64,000 nucleotides of DNA from Leptospira barantonii (GCF_002811925.1 NZ_NPDS01000001.1:124001-188000); one strand, 5' to 3'. Shown: positions 1 to 10,706, numbered from the stretch's first letter. Notes: generated by a model not told the origin, from the sequence alone. Numbers and translations are program-made.

Positions 1-1197
1 AACGGGTTGGGACAGGGACGGATGAACCGTGAATGATACGTTTTGAATATTCCTATTTTTGAATTTATTTACGGAGGGAAGAATCCCCACGTTGCTGAGC
101 GCCGAGGCCTGCGGATATTTCTGCAGCAGAGCCGAAAAGAACGGGATTCCGTTGGGTTTGTTGAGAATCTGTTCCGTGCTCGGAAGCAGATCGTAAAATC
201 GGGTTCGCTCCTTTGGATCGCCGAGTTGCGATTTGAGCGAGGATGAAATTTTTCGAGCCACTTCCCAAAAATCGGAACCTTTGTGAATCGGAACTTCAAC
301 GGTCAACAGGGTGATATAAAGTCCGAGTGCGGTCGCGGAGATTCCTTTGTTGAGATACGGTTTTAAATCCGCAGGATTGGAAAGATTGAGTAGAATCGGA
401 TCTTCCGTTTCCAACAAATCCCGTAACGAGAATAGTTGAACGGCTCCGAGAATTCCGTGCAACGTGGTTCCGTTTTGTTTGGAAGCAATCAATAGTTTTT
501 CGAGTTCGGTTTCGTCGATCTGAAAACCGTGCAACGAAGGTTTTGCGCTTTCTTTCTTTTTGGAAAAAGAGGGGATTGTTCCCGTTTTGATTTTTTCGGT
601 CTTTGGTGCGTCCAGGTCTTTTACTTTTGGATCGCTTGGTTCGTGGTTTTGCTCCGGCAAAAGAGAAAAAGCCGAATTCGGAATGTCTATTGAATTTTGA
701 ATATTCGATTTATCTAAATCTTCAATTTCTACGTTCAAAACGTCTATCATAAACGAAACACCGGATCTTCCGTCCGCAATGCTATGATGAAAAATCAAAA
801 CAAAAATCCAACGATCCGCTTCGAGTTTTATCATAAGACTTCGGATTAACGGAGATTCTTCCCAAGAAAATGGAAGTATGGTTTCTTCAGCGACGAGATC
901 CTTCCATTTTGTTTCTTCGGATCGCAAGTTCATGATCGGAATCCGGTTTTCGGTATCGATCTTAAAGGTTAAAGAAGTCCCGTTTTCGAGTTCAATCCTT
1001 GCGTTCGCGAGCGGATGTTTGGATTGAACGTAATCGAGCGCCTTTTTGATTTCGTCTTCACTCCATTCTCCGTTTCCCTCCGCAATGACCGCGAAGTTCA
1101 TTGAGGAAGCCCGATCTAAAAGCCAAAACGCGGATTCCGCTCTGTCTAAACTTCTTTTTTTAGTTTCGATTTTTTCCAAGTCGTTCGTATTCTGCAT
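1..1197 (-). CDS. Condensation-domain acyltransferase (partial, C-terminus outside window)
   Basis: About 399 residues can be read from the ATG at 1197 (minus) to the window edge without a stop, so the C-terminus is missing. Residues 137-143 read HHSIADG, the HHxxxDG active site of the condensation / WS-DGAT / PapA acyltransferase superfamily. The N-terminus (about residues 21-36) also resembles the start of that fold, with an ESAFWLLDR stretch. These enzymes move an acyl group from CoA or a carrier protein to an alcohol or amine; the substrate cannot be told here. The start is 3 bases past the stop of the upstream desaturase gene, so the two are almost certainly co-transcribed, which suggests that an unsaturated or modified acyl chain is the donor. 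Residues about 190-215 are a charged, Lys/Pro-rich linker. Family assignment is good, substrate unknown. Confidence 0.75.
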   Translation of the reverse strand, partial: MQNTNDLEKIETKKRSLDRAESAFWLLDRASSMNFAVIAEGNGEWSEDEIKKALDYVQSKHPLANARIELENGTSLTFKIDTENRIPIMNLRSEETKWKDLVAEETILPFSWEESPLIRSLMIKLEADRWIFVLIFHHSIADGRSGVSFMIDVLNVEIEDLDKSNIQNSIDIPNSAFSLLPEQNHEPSDPKVKDLDAPKTEKIKTGTIPSFSKKKESAKPSLHGFQIDETELEKLLIASKQNGTTLHGILGAVQLFSLRDLLETEDPILLNLSNPADLKPYLNKGISATALGLYITLLTVEVPIHKGSDFWEVARKISSSLKSQLGDPKERTRFYDLLPSTEQILNKPNGIPFFSALLQKYPQASALSNVGILPSVNKFKNRNIQNVSFTVHPSLSQPV

Positions 1198-1200
1198 CGG

Positions 1201-2298
1201 TTATCTTGGATTGGAAATTTGAAGTTTCGAAGATTCGGAAAGTTCATACTCATTTTCGGAAACGACTTTGGAATTCGATCGGAGCATACTTGCAAAATCG
1301 TTAAACCGAATTCCGTAACGTTTCAACGCGGGAGTTACGTAAAACGCGGTCCATTGTCTGAGATAAAAAGGCTGATTCACTACGAAGTGATGGATTCCGT
1401 GAGTTGCACCGAAATTAAAACAGAAAAGATGAAACGGAAACATGAGCCAAGAATTCAAAACCTGAGTCTGATTGTAAACGTTTCGTATGTCGCCGTAGTA
1501 GTGCATGTTTGAAGATACGATCTGGATCGAAGATTGGCGAATCCAATTCGGGATCAGATAAACCACGGCTACCGCGTTTAGGATCGATCTGAGAGTTTGT
1601 AAAAATGCCGATTCGTATATCGAATTTACGAATAACACATTCAGAATATGGAATGCATTTAACGATAAGAAGGTATACCACGAAAGGAAGAAAATCCCTC
1701 GGTACGGTCCGATGATATGAGGCGCTTTGATCTTTTTGAGTTGTGAATACGCGTCCTTAGCTACATTTCTTCCTTGAAAAATCAACGCGAGGTTTCCGTC
1801 GATCATCGTAAAGATTCTTCTCATACCGAAAGCCATTCCGTTTCCGATCATTCTTTCCTCTATGTCCTCTTTGTTTCCCGAAAGTTTATGATGAAGAAGA
1901 TGAATCTCCCTTCTAAACCAAGGATTGACCGTGTTCACTCGAAACAACCAAACAACCCAGAACATAAAGTTTTGGATCTTCGCATTTCCTTTGTGATAAA
2001 GATTGTGGATCAGATCGTGTTCGATCTCGTGAAGAAAGGACGCGAGAATCGCGTTACAACCGATACAAAGCCAGAAGGGAATCGCGCCGACTAAGTAAAG
2101 TGCCGCAAATAGAATCATACCCGAAGCGGAGCCGATCGTAATGGATAAACCGATCGTATCTTGATGTCGCGTTAAAAAAGGAAATTTAAACCGAATTCGA
2201 TTGTCCCAAAAACGAATCCACTGAATGATCCGTTTTGTTTTTTCCTTTTCCGAAAAAACTTCGTAGGGTTTGCTGTGAGTTTTCATTTGAGAATTCAT
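1201..2298 (-). CDS. Membrane fatty acid desaturase / hydroxylase family protein
   Basis: A 365-residue integral membrane protein with the three histidine clusters of the di-iron fatty-acid desaturase superfamily: HEIEHDLIH near residues 90-98, HLLHH at 133-137, and HGIHH at 300-304. Hydrophobic stretches around 48-90, 110-122 and 200-255 fit the usual membrane anchor. Such enzymes insert a double bond or hydroxyl into an acyl chain or related lipid using O2 and an electron donor. It sits 3 bases upstream of the condensation-domain acyltransferase gene and downstream of the AraC-type regulator and radical SAM genes on the same strand. It is unlike the second desaturase in the window (60542-61327), which has the acyl-CoA delta-9 pattern. 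The exact substrate and regiochemistry are not visible. Confidence 0.85.
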   Translation of the reverse strand: MNSQMKTHSKPYEVFSEKEKTKRIIQWIRFWDNRIRFKFPFLTRHQDTIGLSITIGSASGMILFAALYLVGAIPFWLCIGCNAILASFLHEIEHDLIHNLYHKGNAKIQNFMFWVVWLFRVNTVNPWFRREIHLLHHKLSGNKEDIEERMIGNGMAFGMRRIFTMIDGNLALIFQGRNVAKDAYSQLKKIKAPHIIGPYRGIFFLSWYTFLSLNAFHILNVLFVNSIYESAFLQTLRSILNAVAVVYLIPNWIRQSSIQIVSSNMHYYGDIRNVYNQTQVLNSWLMFPFHLFCFNFGATHGIHHFVVNQPFYLRQWTAFYVTPALKRYGIRFNDFASMLRSNSKVVSENEYELSESSKLQISNPR

Positions 2299-2405
2299 AA
2301 GCCGCCTTTTCGATCTTCGAATCGGGTTATGCTAACTCGCTTTCGGTAAGTCGTCGTCCCAGTTTATAAACCGGGTCCGGTTCGATTGAAATTCTATCCT
2401 AATTT

Positions 2406-3521
2406 TCAGAATTCCGAAACATTTTTACGATTCTTTTCCCTGTATTCGGACGGAGATAATCCCATTCCTTTCTGAAAGGAACGATGAAACGATGTTTTAC
2501 TTCTAAATCCCACTTCGTATGCGATGTCCAAAATCGATCGTTCGGGTTCGTTTAACAAAAACTCGCAAGCGTCCTGAATTCTACGATCGTTGATCAGCGC
2601 CGCGAAATTTTTTCCCATTTCCTGATTGATGAATTCGGAAAGCTGATGCGGAGTAAGAGCCAATTCATCGGCTAACGAAGATAAGGTTAAGTCCTCGTCC
2701 CTGAAAATTTTTTCTTTTTCGAGACATTGAAGAAGATTTTCTCGAACCGTGTTTCTATCGATTCCCTGCAAAAGAGAACGCGCGTATTTTTTCGCGGTTT
2801 CCATCGCAACGTTTTGAAGATTCTGAAAATACTGAGGATATTTTCTTCCGATCAGATAAGAAACACAAAGACTGAACGCCATCATCGAAGAACTCGAAAG
2901 AAGGAATAAAACGTTTCGATCGATCAAAAACAAAGTTGCGACGGAATGGTTGAGAATCGTAGCGCTTAAGATGAACAAAAGAACGCGCGCTGTCCATTCG
3001 TTTCGAAGAATTTCGCCTTTGAACAACATTCTACTTCCCTTAAGAATGGAAAGAATGTAGGAGATCAAAATTCCCAGCGGAATCACGCAGGCCCAATCTA
3101 AAAAACTTCTTTCGTTTAAGAAGAATCTAATTCCACCTTCGAGTTCGGAACTTCGTTTAACAAAACCGAGAAAATAAATCGTCCAGAGAATTCCGGGAAG
3201 AATCCAGTGTTTGATTCTTAACCCGAATTTGGTTTGTTCAAAATTCGGATCTTGGATAATTTTATGAATCCCGTATAAAATCGGACCGATCGTTCCCAAT
3301 ACGGGGAGATACAAAAGAATCAAACGAGGATAAAAATTCTCGCTTTCGAAAACGATACAAAGAACGGAGATTTGCAATACTCCGAGACAGACGAACAAGG
3401 ATGCGAGAAGACGATTGAGGGCCGTGATTTTGTTTAAAACCATTTGACCGGAACAGAGTAAAAAACCGAGATACGATCCGAAAACGGTAAAAGATATTAG
3501 AAAAATCTGAAACGTTTCCAT
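2406..3521 (-). CDS. AraC-family transcriptional regulator with N-terminal membrane domain
   Basis: The protein has 371 residues. The first about 225 form seven or so hydrophobic helices, and the last about 110 carry a double helix-turn-helix of the AraC/XylS type, ending in the typical second HTH (DIAYEVGFRSKTSFHRSFQK followed by a GLSPSEYR stretch). Membrane-anchored AraC regulators of this design are common in Leptospira and Bacteroidetes-like genomes and probably sense a membrane or periplasmic cue. The start codon is one base after the stop of the B12 radical SAM gene, so the two are coupled. About 107 bases separate it from the desaturase gene that follows, enough for a promoter it may control. 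The target genes are inferred from position only. Confidence 0.85.
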   Translation of the reverse strand: METFQIFLISFTVFGSYLGFLLCSGQMVLNKITALNRLLASLFVCLGVLQISVLCIVFESENFYPRLILLYLPVLGTIGPILYGIHKIIQDPNFEQTKFGLRIKHWILPGILWTIYFLGFVKRSSELEGGIRFFLNERSFLDWACVIPLGILISYILSILKGSRMLFKGEILRNEWTARVLLFILSATILNHSVATLFLIDRNVLFLLSSSSMMAFSLCVSYLIGRKYPQYFQNLQNVAMETAKKYARSLLQGIDRNTVRENLLQCLEKEKIFRDEDLTLSSLADELALTPHQLSEFINQEMGKNFAALINDRRIQDACEFLLNEPERSILDIAYEVGFRSKTSFHRSFQKGMGLSPSEYREKNRKNVSEF

Positions 3522-3522
3522 A

Positions 3523-5226
<1,704 letters not shown>

Positions 5227-5303
5227 GTCGTCATAGAAACATAAAGAATCACAAGATCAAGTCACTTCGCTTCTTCTTAGATTCCTAAATCGAATTTTAT
5301 CCG

Positions 5304-5332
5304 TTGACTGATCGTTGTTTTCGTGCTATTCT
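5304..5332 (+). promoter_or_regulatory. Sigma-70-type promoter of the alpha/beta hydrolase gene
   Basis: TTGACT at 5304-5309 and TATTCT at 5327-5332 are separated by exactly 17 bases. Transcription would begin near 5340, about 20 bases before the ATG at 5360. This argues against the longer in-frame start at 5315, which lies upstream of the -10 box. Confidence 0.6.
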
Positions 5333-5359
5333 TCGCGGGCAATGGAAGGAGAAACGGAA

Positions 5360-6619
5360 ATGCCTTACAAACCCACACAACCGAGCATGGATCTGAGTAA
5401 GTTGTTGGTTCGACTTGCTAAAGACACATCGGTGGGAACCCTGGAAGGTGTACGTTCGATTCTTACCGAGTCGTTCGACTGGACTTCCAAACAACTTTCA
5501 CAGCTTTCCGACGCGCCTTTGATTCAGAACACGAGTTTGTCCGAATTTCTTTCCAAGTCCGGGGAATCCTTAAGAAACGCCGGCCAAAAAACGGAACAAG
5601 GTCTGACCCAGGCTTTGACTTCCACGGCAAAGGCGATGCATGTAGCGTTAGACGCGCTTGAAAATGCGGACATCGTCGTTAAACGAACTCTTTTTGAAAA
5701 CATTCCGGTTTCCAGTATCGTGGGAGAATCCTTTGCGGGTCTCGTAACGACTTCGCATATCAACGCGTCTTTTCGTTTAAACGGAAACGACGTGGAATAT
5801 CAAGAAGTTCTAATGGATTGGAAAAGTTCCAAACTTCCGAACGTAATCCTTTGTATTCCCGGTTTATTTTGCGACGAAGGGCTTTGGAATGCGAAGGGAG
5901 AAGTTCCCTTGTCCGATACGATGAAGGAATGCGGTTATTATCCGATTTATCTTCGTTTTAATCCGGGAATTCATCTTTCCACAAACGCAAAATTCATGTT
6001 GGAACTTGTGGAGAATCTCCTGATTTCTCCCGAATTGAAAGATAAAACGTTAGACGTCATTGCTTACAGTCAAGGCGGTTTGATTTTCAGAAGCGCGTTG
6101 TATCAGGCGAAAACGAAAAATTCTTCCTTTTCAAAAAGAATTCGTCACGCTCTTGTGATCAATTCTCCGGACGGCGGATCTTATATCGAGAAGATCGGTT
6201 TTTGGCTCGGGCTCGGAGCCGAATCCCTACCGATTCTACCGGTGAGCATCGTTGGTTTTATCGGGAATCAAAGAAGCGACGCGATCAAGGATCTTTCGCA
6301 CGGAATCATTCGTGAAGAGGATTGGGTCAACAACGATCAGATCAAAAGATATACGAACGATTCTTATTTCGGAGAACTCGACGACGTCGATGCGACTCAG
6401 ATTTACAGTCTTGTCACCGAGGAAGAATCCAAATGGTCTTCCTGGATCGGCGACGGGATCGTTGAAAAACCGAGTCTTACATTGTTAAGCGACAAGGTGT
6501 ATCGTAAAAAATCGAATCCGGAATCGAGGGTGTATCGTTTGTTGGAAACCTCTCACTATCAAGTGGTGACGCACCCGGAAACTCGAGAAATTCTTCGAAA
6601 GGTTTTAAAGAAACGTTGA
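5360..6619 (+). CDS. Alpha/beta-hydrolase, lipase/esterase-like
   Basis: The chosen ATG at 5360 is preceded at a good distance by AAGGAG (5346-5351) and lies just downstream of a promoter, giving 419 residues; in-frame ATGs at 5315 and 5342 are less likely. The N-terminal third (about 1-130) is helical and not typical of lipases. The rest is an alpha/beta-hydrolase: a nucleophile elbow AYSQGG (GxSxG class) in mid-protein, an upstream LCIPGLFCDEG oxyanion-type loop, and a C-terminal HYQVVTHPE segment that may supply the histidine. No signal peptide is evident, so it may act in the cytoplasm or at the inner membrane. It stands alone, convergent with the ABA4-like gene. The substrate (lipid ester or polyhydroxyalkanoate-like) is not determined. 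Confidence 0.8.
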   Translation: MPYKPTQPSMDLSKLLVRLAKDTSVGTLEGVRSILTESFDWTSKQLSQLSDAPLIQNTSLSEFLSKSGESLRNAGQKTEQGLTQALTSTAKAMHVALDALENADIVVKRTLFENIPVSSIVGESFAGLVTTSHINASFRLNGNDVEYQEVLMDWKSSKLPNVILCIPGLFCDEGLWNAKGEVPLSDTMKECGYYPIYLRFNPGIHLSTNAKFMLELVENLLISPELKDKTLDVIAYSQGGLIFRSALYQAKTKNSSFSKRIRHALVINSPDGGSYIEKIGFWLGLGAESLPILPVSIVGFIGNQRSDAIKDLSHGIIREEDWVNNDQIKRYTNDSYFGELDDVDATQIYSLVTEEESKWSSWIGDGIVEKPSLTLLSDKVYRKKSNPESRVYRLLETSHYQVVTHPETREILRKVLKKR

Positions 6620-6630
6620 CGACCCTTTGA

Positions 6631-6650
6631 AGCCGTTCATTCGAACGGCT
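6631..6650. terminator. Hairpin between convergent genes
   Basis: AGCCGTTC (6631-6638) and GAACGGCT (6643-6650) form a perfect 8-bp stem with a 4-base loop. It lies between the hydrolase stop and the convergent ABA4-like gene, overlapping the end of the latter. No long T run follows, so it is a weak or bidirectional terminator at best. Confidence 0.45.
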
Positions 6651-7077
6651 GATCAATCAGAATCGGTTTTCTAAGAATCACTCTGAGAAGAAGATAACTC
6701 AGTAATCCGAAAGGTCCGAACATAAACGTGGCGATCTGACAAGGAATCACAAGCCAGCGCGAGATTCCGAGTTTTTCCGCGTTGGCGCTTTCCCAGGTTC
6801 CCACAAAAAGATCGAACGCGAGATAATGAATCCAACCCGCCACAAGAACCGTTTGATTCTGAAAAAGAAGAGTAACTCCTTCCAGGGAACCGAAATTCCC
6901 TTGTGTTTTACCAAAACTGAATATTAGTAAAATCGTATAAACACTTCCGAAAAGAAGTGTTCCTAAGAAACCGGTCGTTACCAGTCTTGTGTGTTTCCAA
7001 TTCGGCGCTACGATCAATAAGACCCAACCCGCAAGCGCGACGTTGTTTGCGATTTTAAATAGAAGGGAAAGCTCCAT
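6637..7077 (-). CDS. ABA4-like (DUF4281) family membrane protein
   Basis: A 146-residue protein with four predicted membrane helices (about 5-22, 35-55, 75-95, 108-135). The pattern WIHYLAFDLFVGTW followed by a GPFGLLSYLLLR segment is that of the ABA4-like family, named after a plant neoxanthin-synthesis protein; bacterial members have no established reaction. It is one base downstream of the polytopic membrane protein gene 7079-8026, so the two form an operon that reads away from the TetR gene at 8130. Expression is therefore probably under that regulator. In bacteria such pairs may act on membrane lipids or isoprenoids, but that is inference. Confidence 0.75.
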   Translation of the reverse strand: MELSLLFKIANNVALAGWVLLIVAPNWKHTRLVTTGFLGTLLFGSVYTILLIFSFGKTQGNFGSLEGVTLLFQNQTVLVAGWIHYLAFDLFVGTWESANAEKLGISRWLVIPCQIATFMFGPFGLLSYLLLRVILRKPILIDQPFE

Positions 7078-7078
7078 T

Positions 7079-8026
7079 TTATACTCCTTTGATTGACGTA
7101 TTGTAGATTCTCTTTGAAAAAAGCGGAATCAAAAAACTGAACAACATTCCGAGTCCGCAGATCGAAAGTGCGATTCCGATTTCGAAAGAAGGTTGTAAAA
7201 TCGATTCTCCGCTTAAAGCCTGAATTGCGAGAACCAAAACGAATCCGGTAAAGAAAACCGAAAAATTCCGGATTACGTTTACGGAAGTCGATTGAACTAT
7301 TTTAAGACTTCCTAATACAAGAGCGATCATCGGGATCAACTGCATCGCGTGGATTCCGACAAAATGCGGAATTCTCATGTCGCCCGCGATCGTACTCCAG
7401 CCGAAAATCGGAAGTCCGGGGCCGCCGTCATTCGCGCCGAACGTATGTCCGCCGTTCGCTTCTAAAATTCCGGCTTTCATCGCTTCGATCTGTTCCGGTC
7501 TCGGAACGGTCATAAAAAATCCCAAGATCATTCCGAACGCGGCGATTCCCATTCCCCAACGAACGGATTCCATGAGCGCCTTGTTTTCGGATTTTTGTCG
7601 GATTAGCAAAAACGCCGAAATCACATGAAAGATCCATAATATGGAAATACTCGTTCCCATAAGGCTGAAAATGAATCCGTTAAAAGGTGTAGTGATATTG
7701 AAGTGACTCGGAATCCCTCGATAAGCCTGACCGAAGATTGCGAGGTTCTCCACGATCAACATGATCGTGATGACCCAGGAAATGTTTCGAATCGTTTTTT
7801 CCCTTCCTTCGATAAACTGAAGAATCCATATTAAAGTAAACGAATACATTCCGATCGAAACCGCGAACTTAATCGGTTTGAGCCAAACCGGAGAATTTGT
7901 GACTGTTCTTTCGTCGATAAAAACAGCCGGAATCAAGACGAATAAGCAGATCACGTTGATAACGCCGTTCCAAAAAAGCGAAGGGTTGGTCCTGGAAGCA
8001 GAAAGGACTTTGTCAAAAATTCTCAT
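7079..8026 (-). CDS. Conserved polytopic membrane protein of unknown function
   Basis: I chose the ATG at 8026 because AGGAGG stands 6-7 bases before it. A longer reading to 8104 would run through the operator region and lacks such a site. The 315-residue protein has about eight hydrophobic helices. A conserved-looking loop near the middle (GGHTFGANDGGPGLP, then GWSTIAGDMRIPHFVGIHAMQ in two parts) is rich in Gly, Asp and His and could bind a ligand or metal. I do not recognise a named family. It precedes the ABA4-like gene by one base and diverges from the TetR gene at 8130, so it is the likely first target of that repressor. Confidence 0.75.
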   Translation of the reverse strand: MRIFDKVLSASRTNPSLFWNGVINVICLFVLIPAVFIDERTVTNSPVWLKPIKFAVSIGMYSFTLIWILQFIEGREKTIRNISWVITIMLIVENLAIFGQAYRGIPSHFNITTPFNGFIFSLMGTSISILWIFHVISAFLLIRQKSENKALMESVRWGMGIAAFGMILGFFMTVPRPEQIEAMKAGILEANGGHTFGANDGGPGLPIFGWSTIAGDMRIPHFVGIHAMQLIPMIALVLGSLKIVQSTSVNVIRNFSVFFTGFVLVLAIQALSGESILQPSFEIGIALSICGLGMLFSFLIPLFSKRIYNTSIKGV

Positions 8027-8060
8027 AATTCCTCCTAAAAGGGCCTTGACCCGTCCGGAA

Positions 8061-8104
8061 TATATGTTACCACTGTAAACATATAATGTTGGCTCTGTCA
8101 ACAT
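8061..8104. promoter_or_regulatory. Two palindromic operators between membrane-protein operon and TetR gene
   Basis: TATATGTT (8061-8068) and AACATATA (8078-8085) form a perfect 8-bp inverted repeat. A second repeat, ATGTTG (8086-8091) and CAACAT (8099-8104), shares the TGTT/AACA core. On the minus strand a TTGACA box (8101-8096) and TACAGT (8077-8072), 18 bases apart, overlap both repeats. This is the expected arrangement for a TetR repressor controlling the leftward operon and itself. Confidence 0.6.
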
Positions 8105-8129
8105 AAAAAGTAGTCACTGACAACATTTT

Positions 8130-8780
8130 ATGGAAAAAAAAATCAGCCCCAAGAAAAAATCTTCGAAAAAAGAGACGATCGAAACCTATCATCACGGCGA
8201 TCTCAAAAAGGCGATCATTCTTAAATCCGAGGAAATCTTGGAAAAAAAAGGAATCGAAGGTTTGAGTCTGAGGGACATCGCCGCGGATTTGGGCGTAAGT
8301 CACGCGGCGCCCTACAGACATTTTCCCAGAAAGATCGATCTTTTGTTTACGCTCGCGGCGCGCGGTTTTTCCGATCTCGCGGACGAGATGCGTCTCGCGT
8401 GGGAGAGTAGCGAGGATCCTATCGAAAGACTTCGTTCCTCAGGTTCACGTTATGTGCTCTTGGCGTTGAAACATCCGAGAAGAACCGAACTTATGTTCGG
8501 TGGCGCGTTGAACTGCGAAGAGGAAGCTCCACAAGAACTCGAACAAATCGGAAGAGAAGCGTTTATGGGCCTTTTTCGAATTTTAGAAGACGGACAACAA
8601 AAGGGTTTATTCAAATCGGAGGACACATACGGTCTTTCGTTTACGGTTTGGAGTTTGGTTCACGGCTTTGCGGTTCTTACAAACGGAAGACAAATTCCTC
8701 AGGCGATTATAGAAGAGCGCACCTTGGAAAAAATCATAGATTCCACTTTGAACTCGATCTTAAACGGGGTTATTCGTTAA
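8130..8780 (+). CDS. TetR/AcrR-family regulator (WHG C-terminal type)
   Basis: The protein has 216 residues with a Lys-rich N-terminal tail, then a TetR DNA-binding domain at about 22-75 (YHHGDLKKAI, GLSLRDIAADLGVSHAAPYR, HFPRK). The ligand domain ends with WSLVHGFAVL, the signature of the TetR_C WHG type. It is divergent from the membrane-protein / ABA4-like operon, with two palindromes in the shared intergenic region, so it most likely represses that operon and itself. The inducing ligand is unknown. No Shine-Dalgarno is seen before the ATG at 8130, which ends a third TGACAACAT half-site-like sequence, so translation may also be weak or occluded by bound repressor. Confidence 0.88.
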   Translation: MEKKISPKKKSSKKETIETYHHGDLKKAIILKSEEILEKKGIEGLSLRDIAADLGVSHAAPYRHFPRKIDLLFTLAARGFSDLADEMRLAWESSEDPIERLRSSGSRYVLLALKHPRRTELMFGGALNCEEEAPQELEQIGREAFMGLFRILEDGQQKGLFKSEDTYGLSFTVWSLVHGFAVLTNGRQIPQAIIEERTLEKIIDSTLNSILNGVIR

Positions 8781-8867
8781 TCTTCAACGTTACTCATTCT
8801 CGTATAAAAAGAGTTGTAAACCCGCGAGTCTAATCCTTAATTCTCTATCGGGATACGGGATATAGAA

Positions 8868-10160
8868 ATGAAATTCATAAACAAGAAGACGATTGGTATA
8901 GGAAGTGCGGTTTTACTTTTACTCGTGATCTTGGCGATCAAACCCAAGGATCAGGGCAAACCGTATTCTTCTTATTTTCAAAATTTAAACGAAGAATTAA
9001 AAGCCAACGGACCCGGAAAACCGATCGTTCTTTTGGACTTGGATCGTTTGGATGAGAATCTCAAGTTGTTGAAGCAAAATCTGAAATCTCCTTTGCACTA
9101 TCGTGTCGTCGTTAAGTCGCTTCCTTCCCTCGAACTTTTGAGATATATCGTGCGAGCGACCGGAACGGACCGATTGATGGTGTTTCATTCCGGAGATATA
9201 ACGATGCTTTTGTCGGACGGGGAATTCAAGAATTATAATATTCTTTTGGGGAAACCCATGCCCGTAAAAGCGTTAGCGGACATTCACTCCAAAACCGGCT
9301 CTAAAGAATTTCAAAAGATTCAATGGTTGATCGATACGGAAGAGCGGCTGAAGGAATATTTGGAATTTTCGAATAAGGAGAATCTGAAACTTTCCGTAAG
9401 TTTCGAGATCGATATCGGTCTTCATCGGGGAGGTTTTGTGGATTCGAAAAAGTTGCATTCTTCCTTTGAATTGATTCGTAAAAATCAAAACCGTCTTGAG
9501 TTTACTGGTTTTATGGGATACGAACCTCATGTGGCCTCGGTTCCGGTGATCTTTGGGGATAAGATACAAGCGATCGAAGATTCATTACAAAAATCTCTGG
9601 AAGTATATTCAAAATTTATAAAGGAATCGAAGAATTCTTTTCCGGAATTTTTTCAAAAAGAATTGGTGTTTAACGGAGGAGGAAGTAAAACGTATCGTTT
9701 TTATCAGCGGTTCGGAAACGGGATCGTCAACGACGTTTCCGTGGGTTCCGCGCTTGTGAAACCGACCGACTTCGACGTCGTAAGTTTGGACGAACATTCG
9801 GCGGCCGTTTTTATCGCGGCTCCGATTTTGAAACGAATCGAAGGAACTCGAATTCCGTTTTTGGAGTCGATCTCCTTTTTGTTTCCACTTTGGGATCCGA
9901 ATCAGGAAGTAACTTATTTTACATATGGCGGCGCGTTTTCCGCAAAGAAAGAATCTCCTTCGGGTCTTCAGGATAATTCTCTTTTCGGCGCGAGTACGAA
10001 TCAGGGAATCCTAAACGGATCGCTCAAAACCTCTCTTTATCCGAACGACTACGTTTTTTACAGACCTACTCAGAGTGAAAAGGTGATGGCGGAATTGGGA
10101 GAAATCCATCTTTTGCGCAAAGGAAAACTTTCCGGTAAATGGAAGACCTTCGTAAATTAA
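8868..10160 (+). CDS. Alanine-racemase-fold PLP enzyme (DSD1 / D-threonine aldolase-like), membrane-anchored
   Basis: A 430-residue protein starting with one hydrophobic helix (about 10-25) that could be a signal anchor. It then shows the fold-type III PLP barrel: VLLDLDRLDENL near 55-65 and VVVKS near 81-85, where the Lys is the expected PLP-linked residue. Later come FEIDIGLHRGG, NGGGSKT and VSVGSALVKPTDFD, patterns of the DSD1 / D-threonine aldolase / D-serine dehydratase group. These enzymes act on D-amino acids or beta-hydroxy amino acids. The N-terminal anchor is unusual for this normally cytosolic group and might place the enzyme on the periplasmic side. It stands alone between the TetR and GNAT genes. 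Substrate is not visible. Confidence 0.75.
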   Translation: MKFINKKTIGIGSAVLLLLVILAIKPKDQGKPYSSYFQNLNEELKANGPGKPIVLLDLDRLDENLKLLKQNLKSPLHYRVVVKSLPSLELLRYIVRATGTDRLMVFHSGDITMLLSDGEFKNYNILLGKPMPVKALADIHSKTGSKEFQKIQWLIDTEERLKEYLEFSNKENLKLSVSFEIDIGLHRGGFVDSKKLHSSFELIRKNQNRLEFTGFMGYEPHVASVPVIFGDKIQAIEDSLQKSLEVYSKFIKESKNSFPEFFQKELVFNGGGSKTYRFYQRFGNGIVNDVSVGSALVKPTDFDVVSLDEHSAAVFIAAPILKRIEGTRIPFLESISFLFPLWDPNQEVTYFTYGGAFSAKKESPSGLQDNSLFGASTNQGILNGSLKTSLYPNDYVFYRPTQSEKVMAELGEIHLLRKGKLSGKWKTFVN

Positions 10161-10243
10161 TGCGAAATCGAAACTTGAATTTTACACTTGAATCGAGCGG
10201 GCCATTTCAAAAATAGTTCTATTAGGAAAATTGAAAATAAACT

Positions 10244-10684
10244 ATGAAAATTAGAGAAGCGGTCATTCAAGATCTCCCCGAAGTTGCGAAGTTGTTCGAC
10301 GAGTATCGTCAGTTTTATAAAAAGGATTCGGATTTGGCGAGCGCCACGAAGTTTATCGAGGAAAGAATTCTCAAAAAAGAATCTATAATTTATCTTTGTT
10401 TGGACGGGGACGTCTACTGCGGCTTCACTCAGTTGTATCCCTCGTTTACTTCCTTGTCCATGAAACGAACTTGGATCTTAAACGATCTTTTTGTCCGTCC
10501 GGAACACCGTAAAAAAGGTTGTGCGAGAGCATTGATCGATCAAGCGGCTTCTCTTGCGAGAGAAACAAACGCGAAGTATCTTGGTTTATCGACCGCGTTC
10601 GACAATCATCAGGCTCAAAAATTATACGAGTCGATCGGATTCGTCAAGGACACGGAATTCTTTCATTATTCTTGGGACGTGTAA
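10244..10684 (+). CDS. GNAT-family N-acetyltransferase
   Basis: A 146-residue protein with the GNAT core: the acceptor-side MKIREAVIQDLPEVAKLF start, strand 4 LNDLFVRPEHRKKG with the acetyl-CoA-binding RKKGCARAL loop (about 86-97), and the C-terminal NHQAQKLYESIGF helix-strand typical of the family. It would transfer an acetyl group from acetyl-CoA to a small amine or protein; no substrate is indicated. An AGGAAAA stretch upstream may serve as the ribosome site. The small Cys-rich gene follows 22 bases later on the same strand and may be co-transcribed. Confidence 0.9.
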   Translation: MKIREAVIQDLPEVAKLFDEYRQFYKKDSDLASATKFIEERILKKESIIYLCLDGDVYCGFTQLYPSFTSLSMKRTWILNDLFVRPEHRKKGCARALIDQAASLARETNAKYLGLSTAFDNHQAQKLYESIGFVKDTEFFHYSWDV

Positions 10685-10706
10685 TCGAATTCGATTTTTT
10701 GAATGT

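Noticed and set aside
5315..5359. 15-codon upstream start of the hydrolase gene
   Set aside because: It lies before the -10 box at 5327-5332 and lacks a ribosome site, whereas 5360 has AAGGAG.
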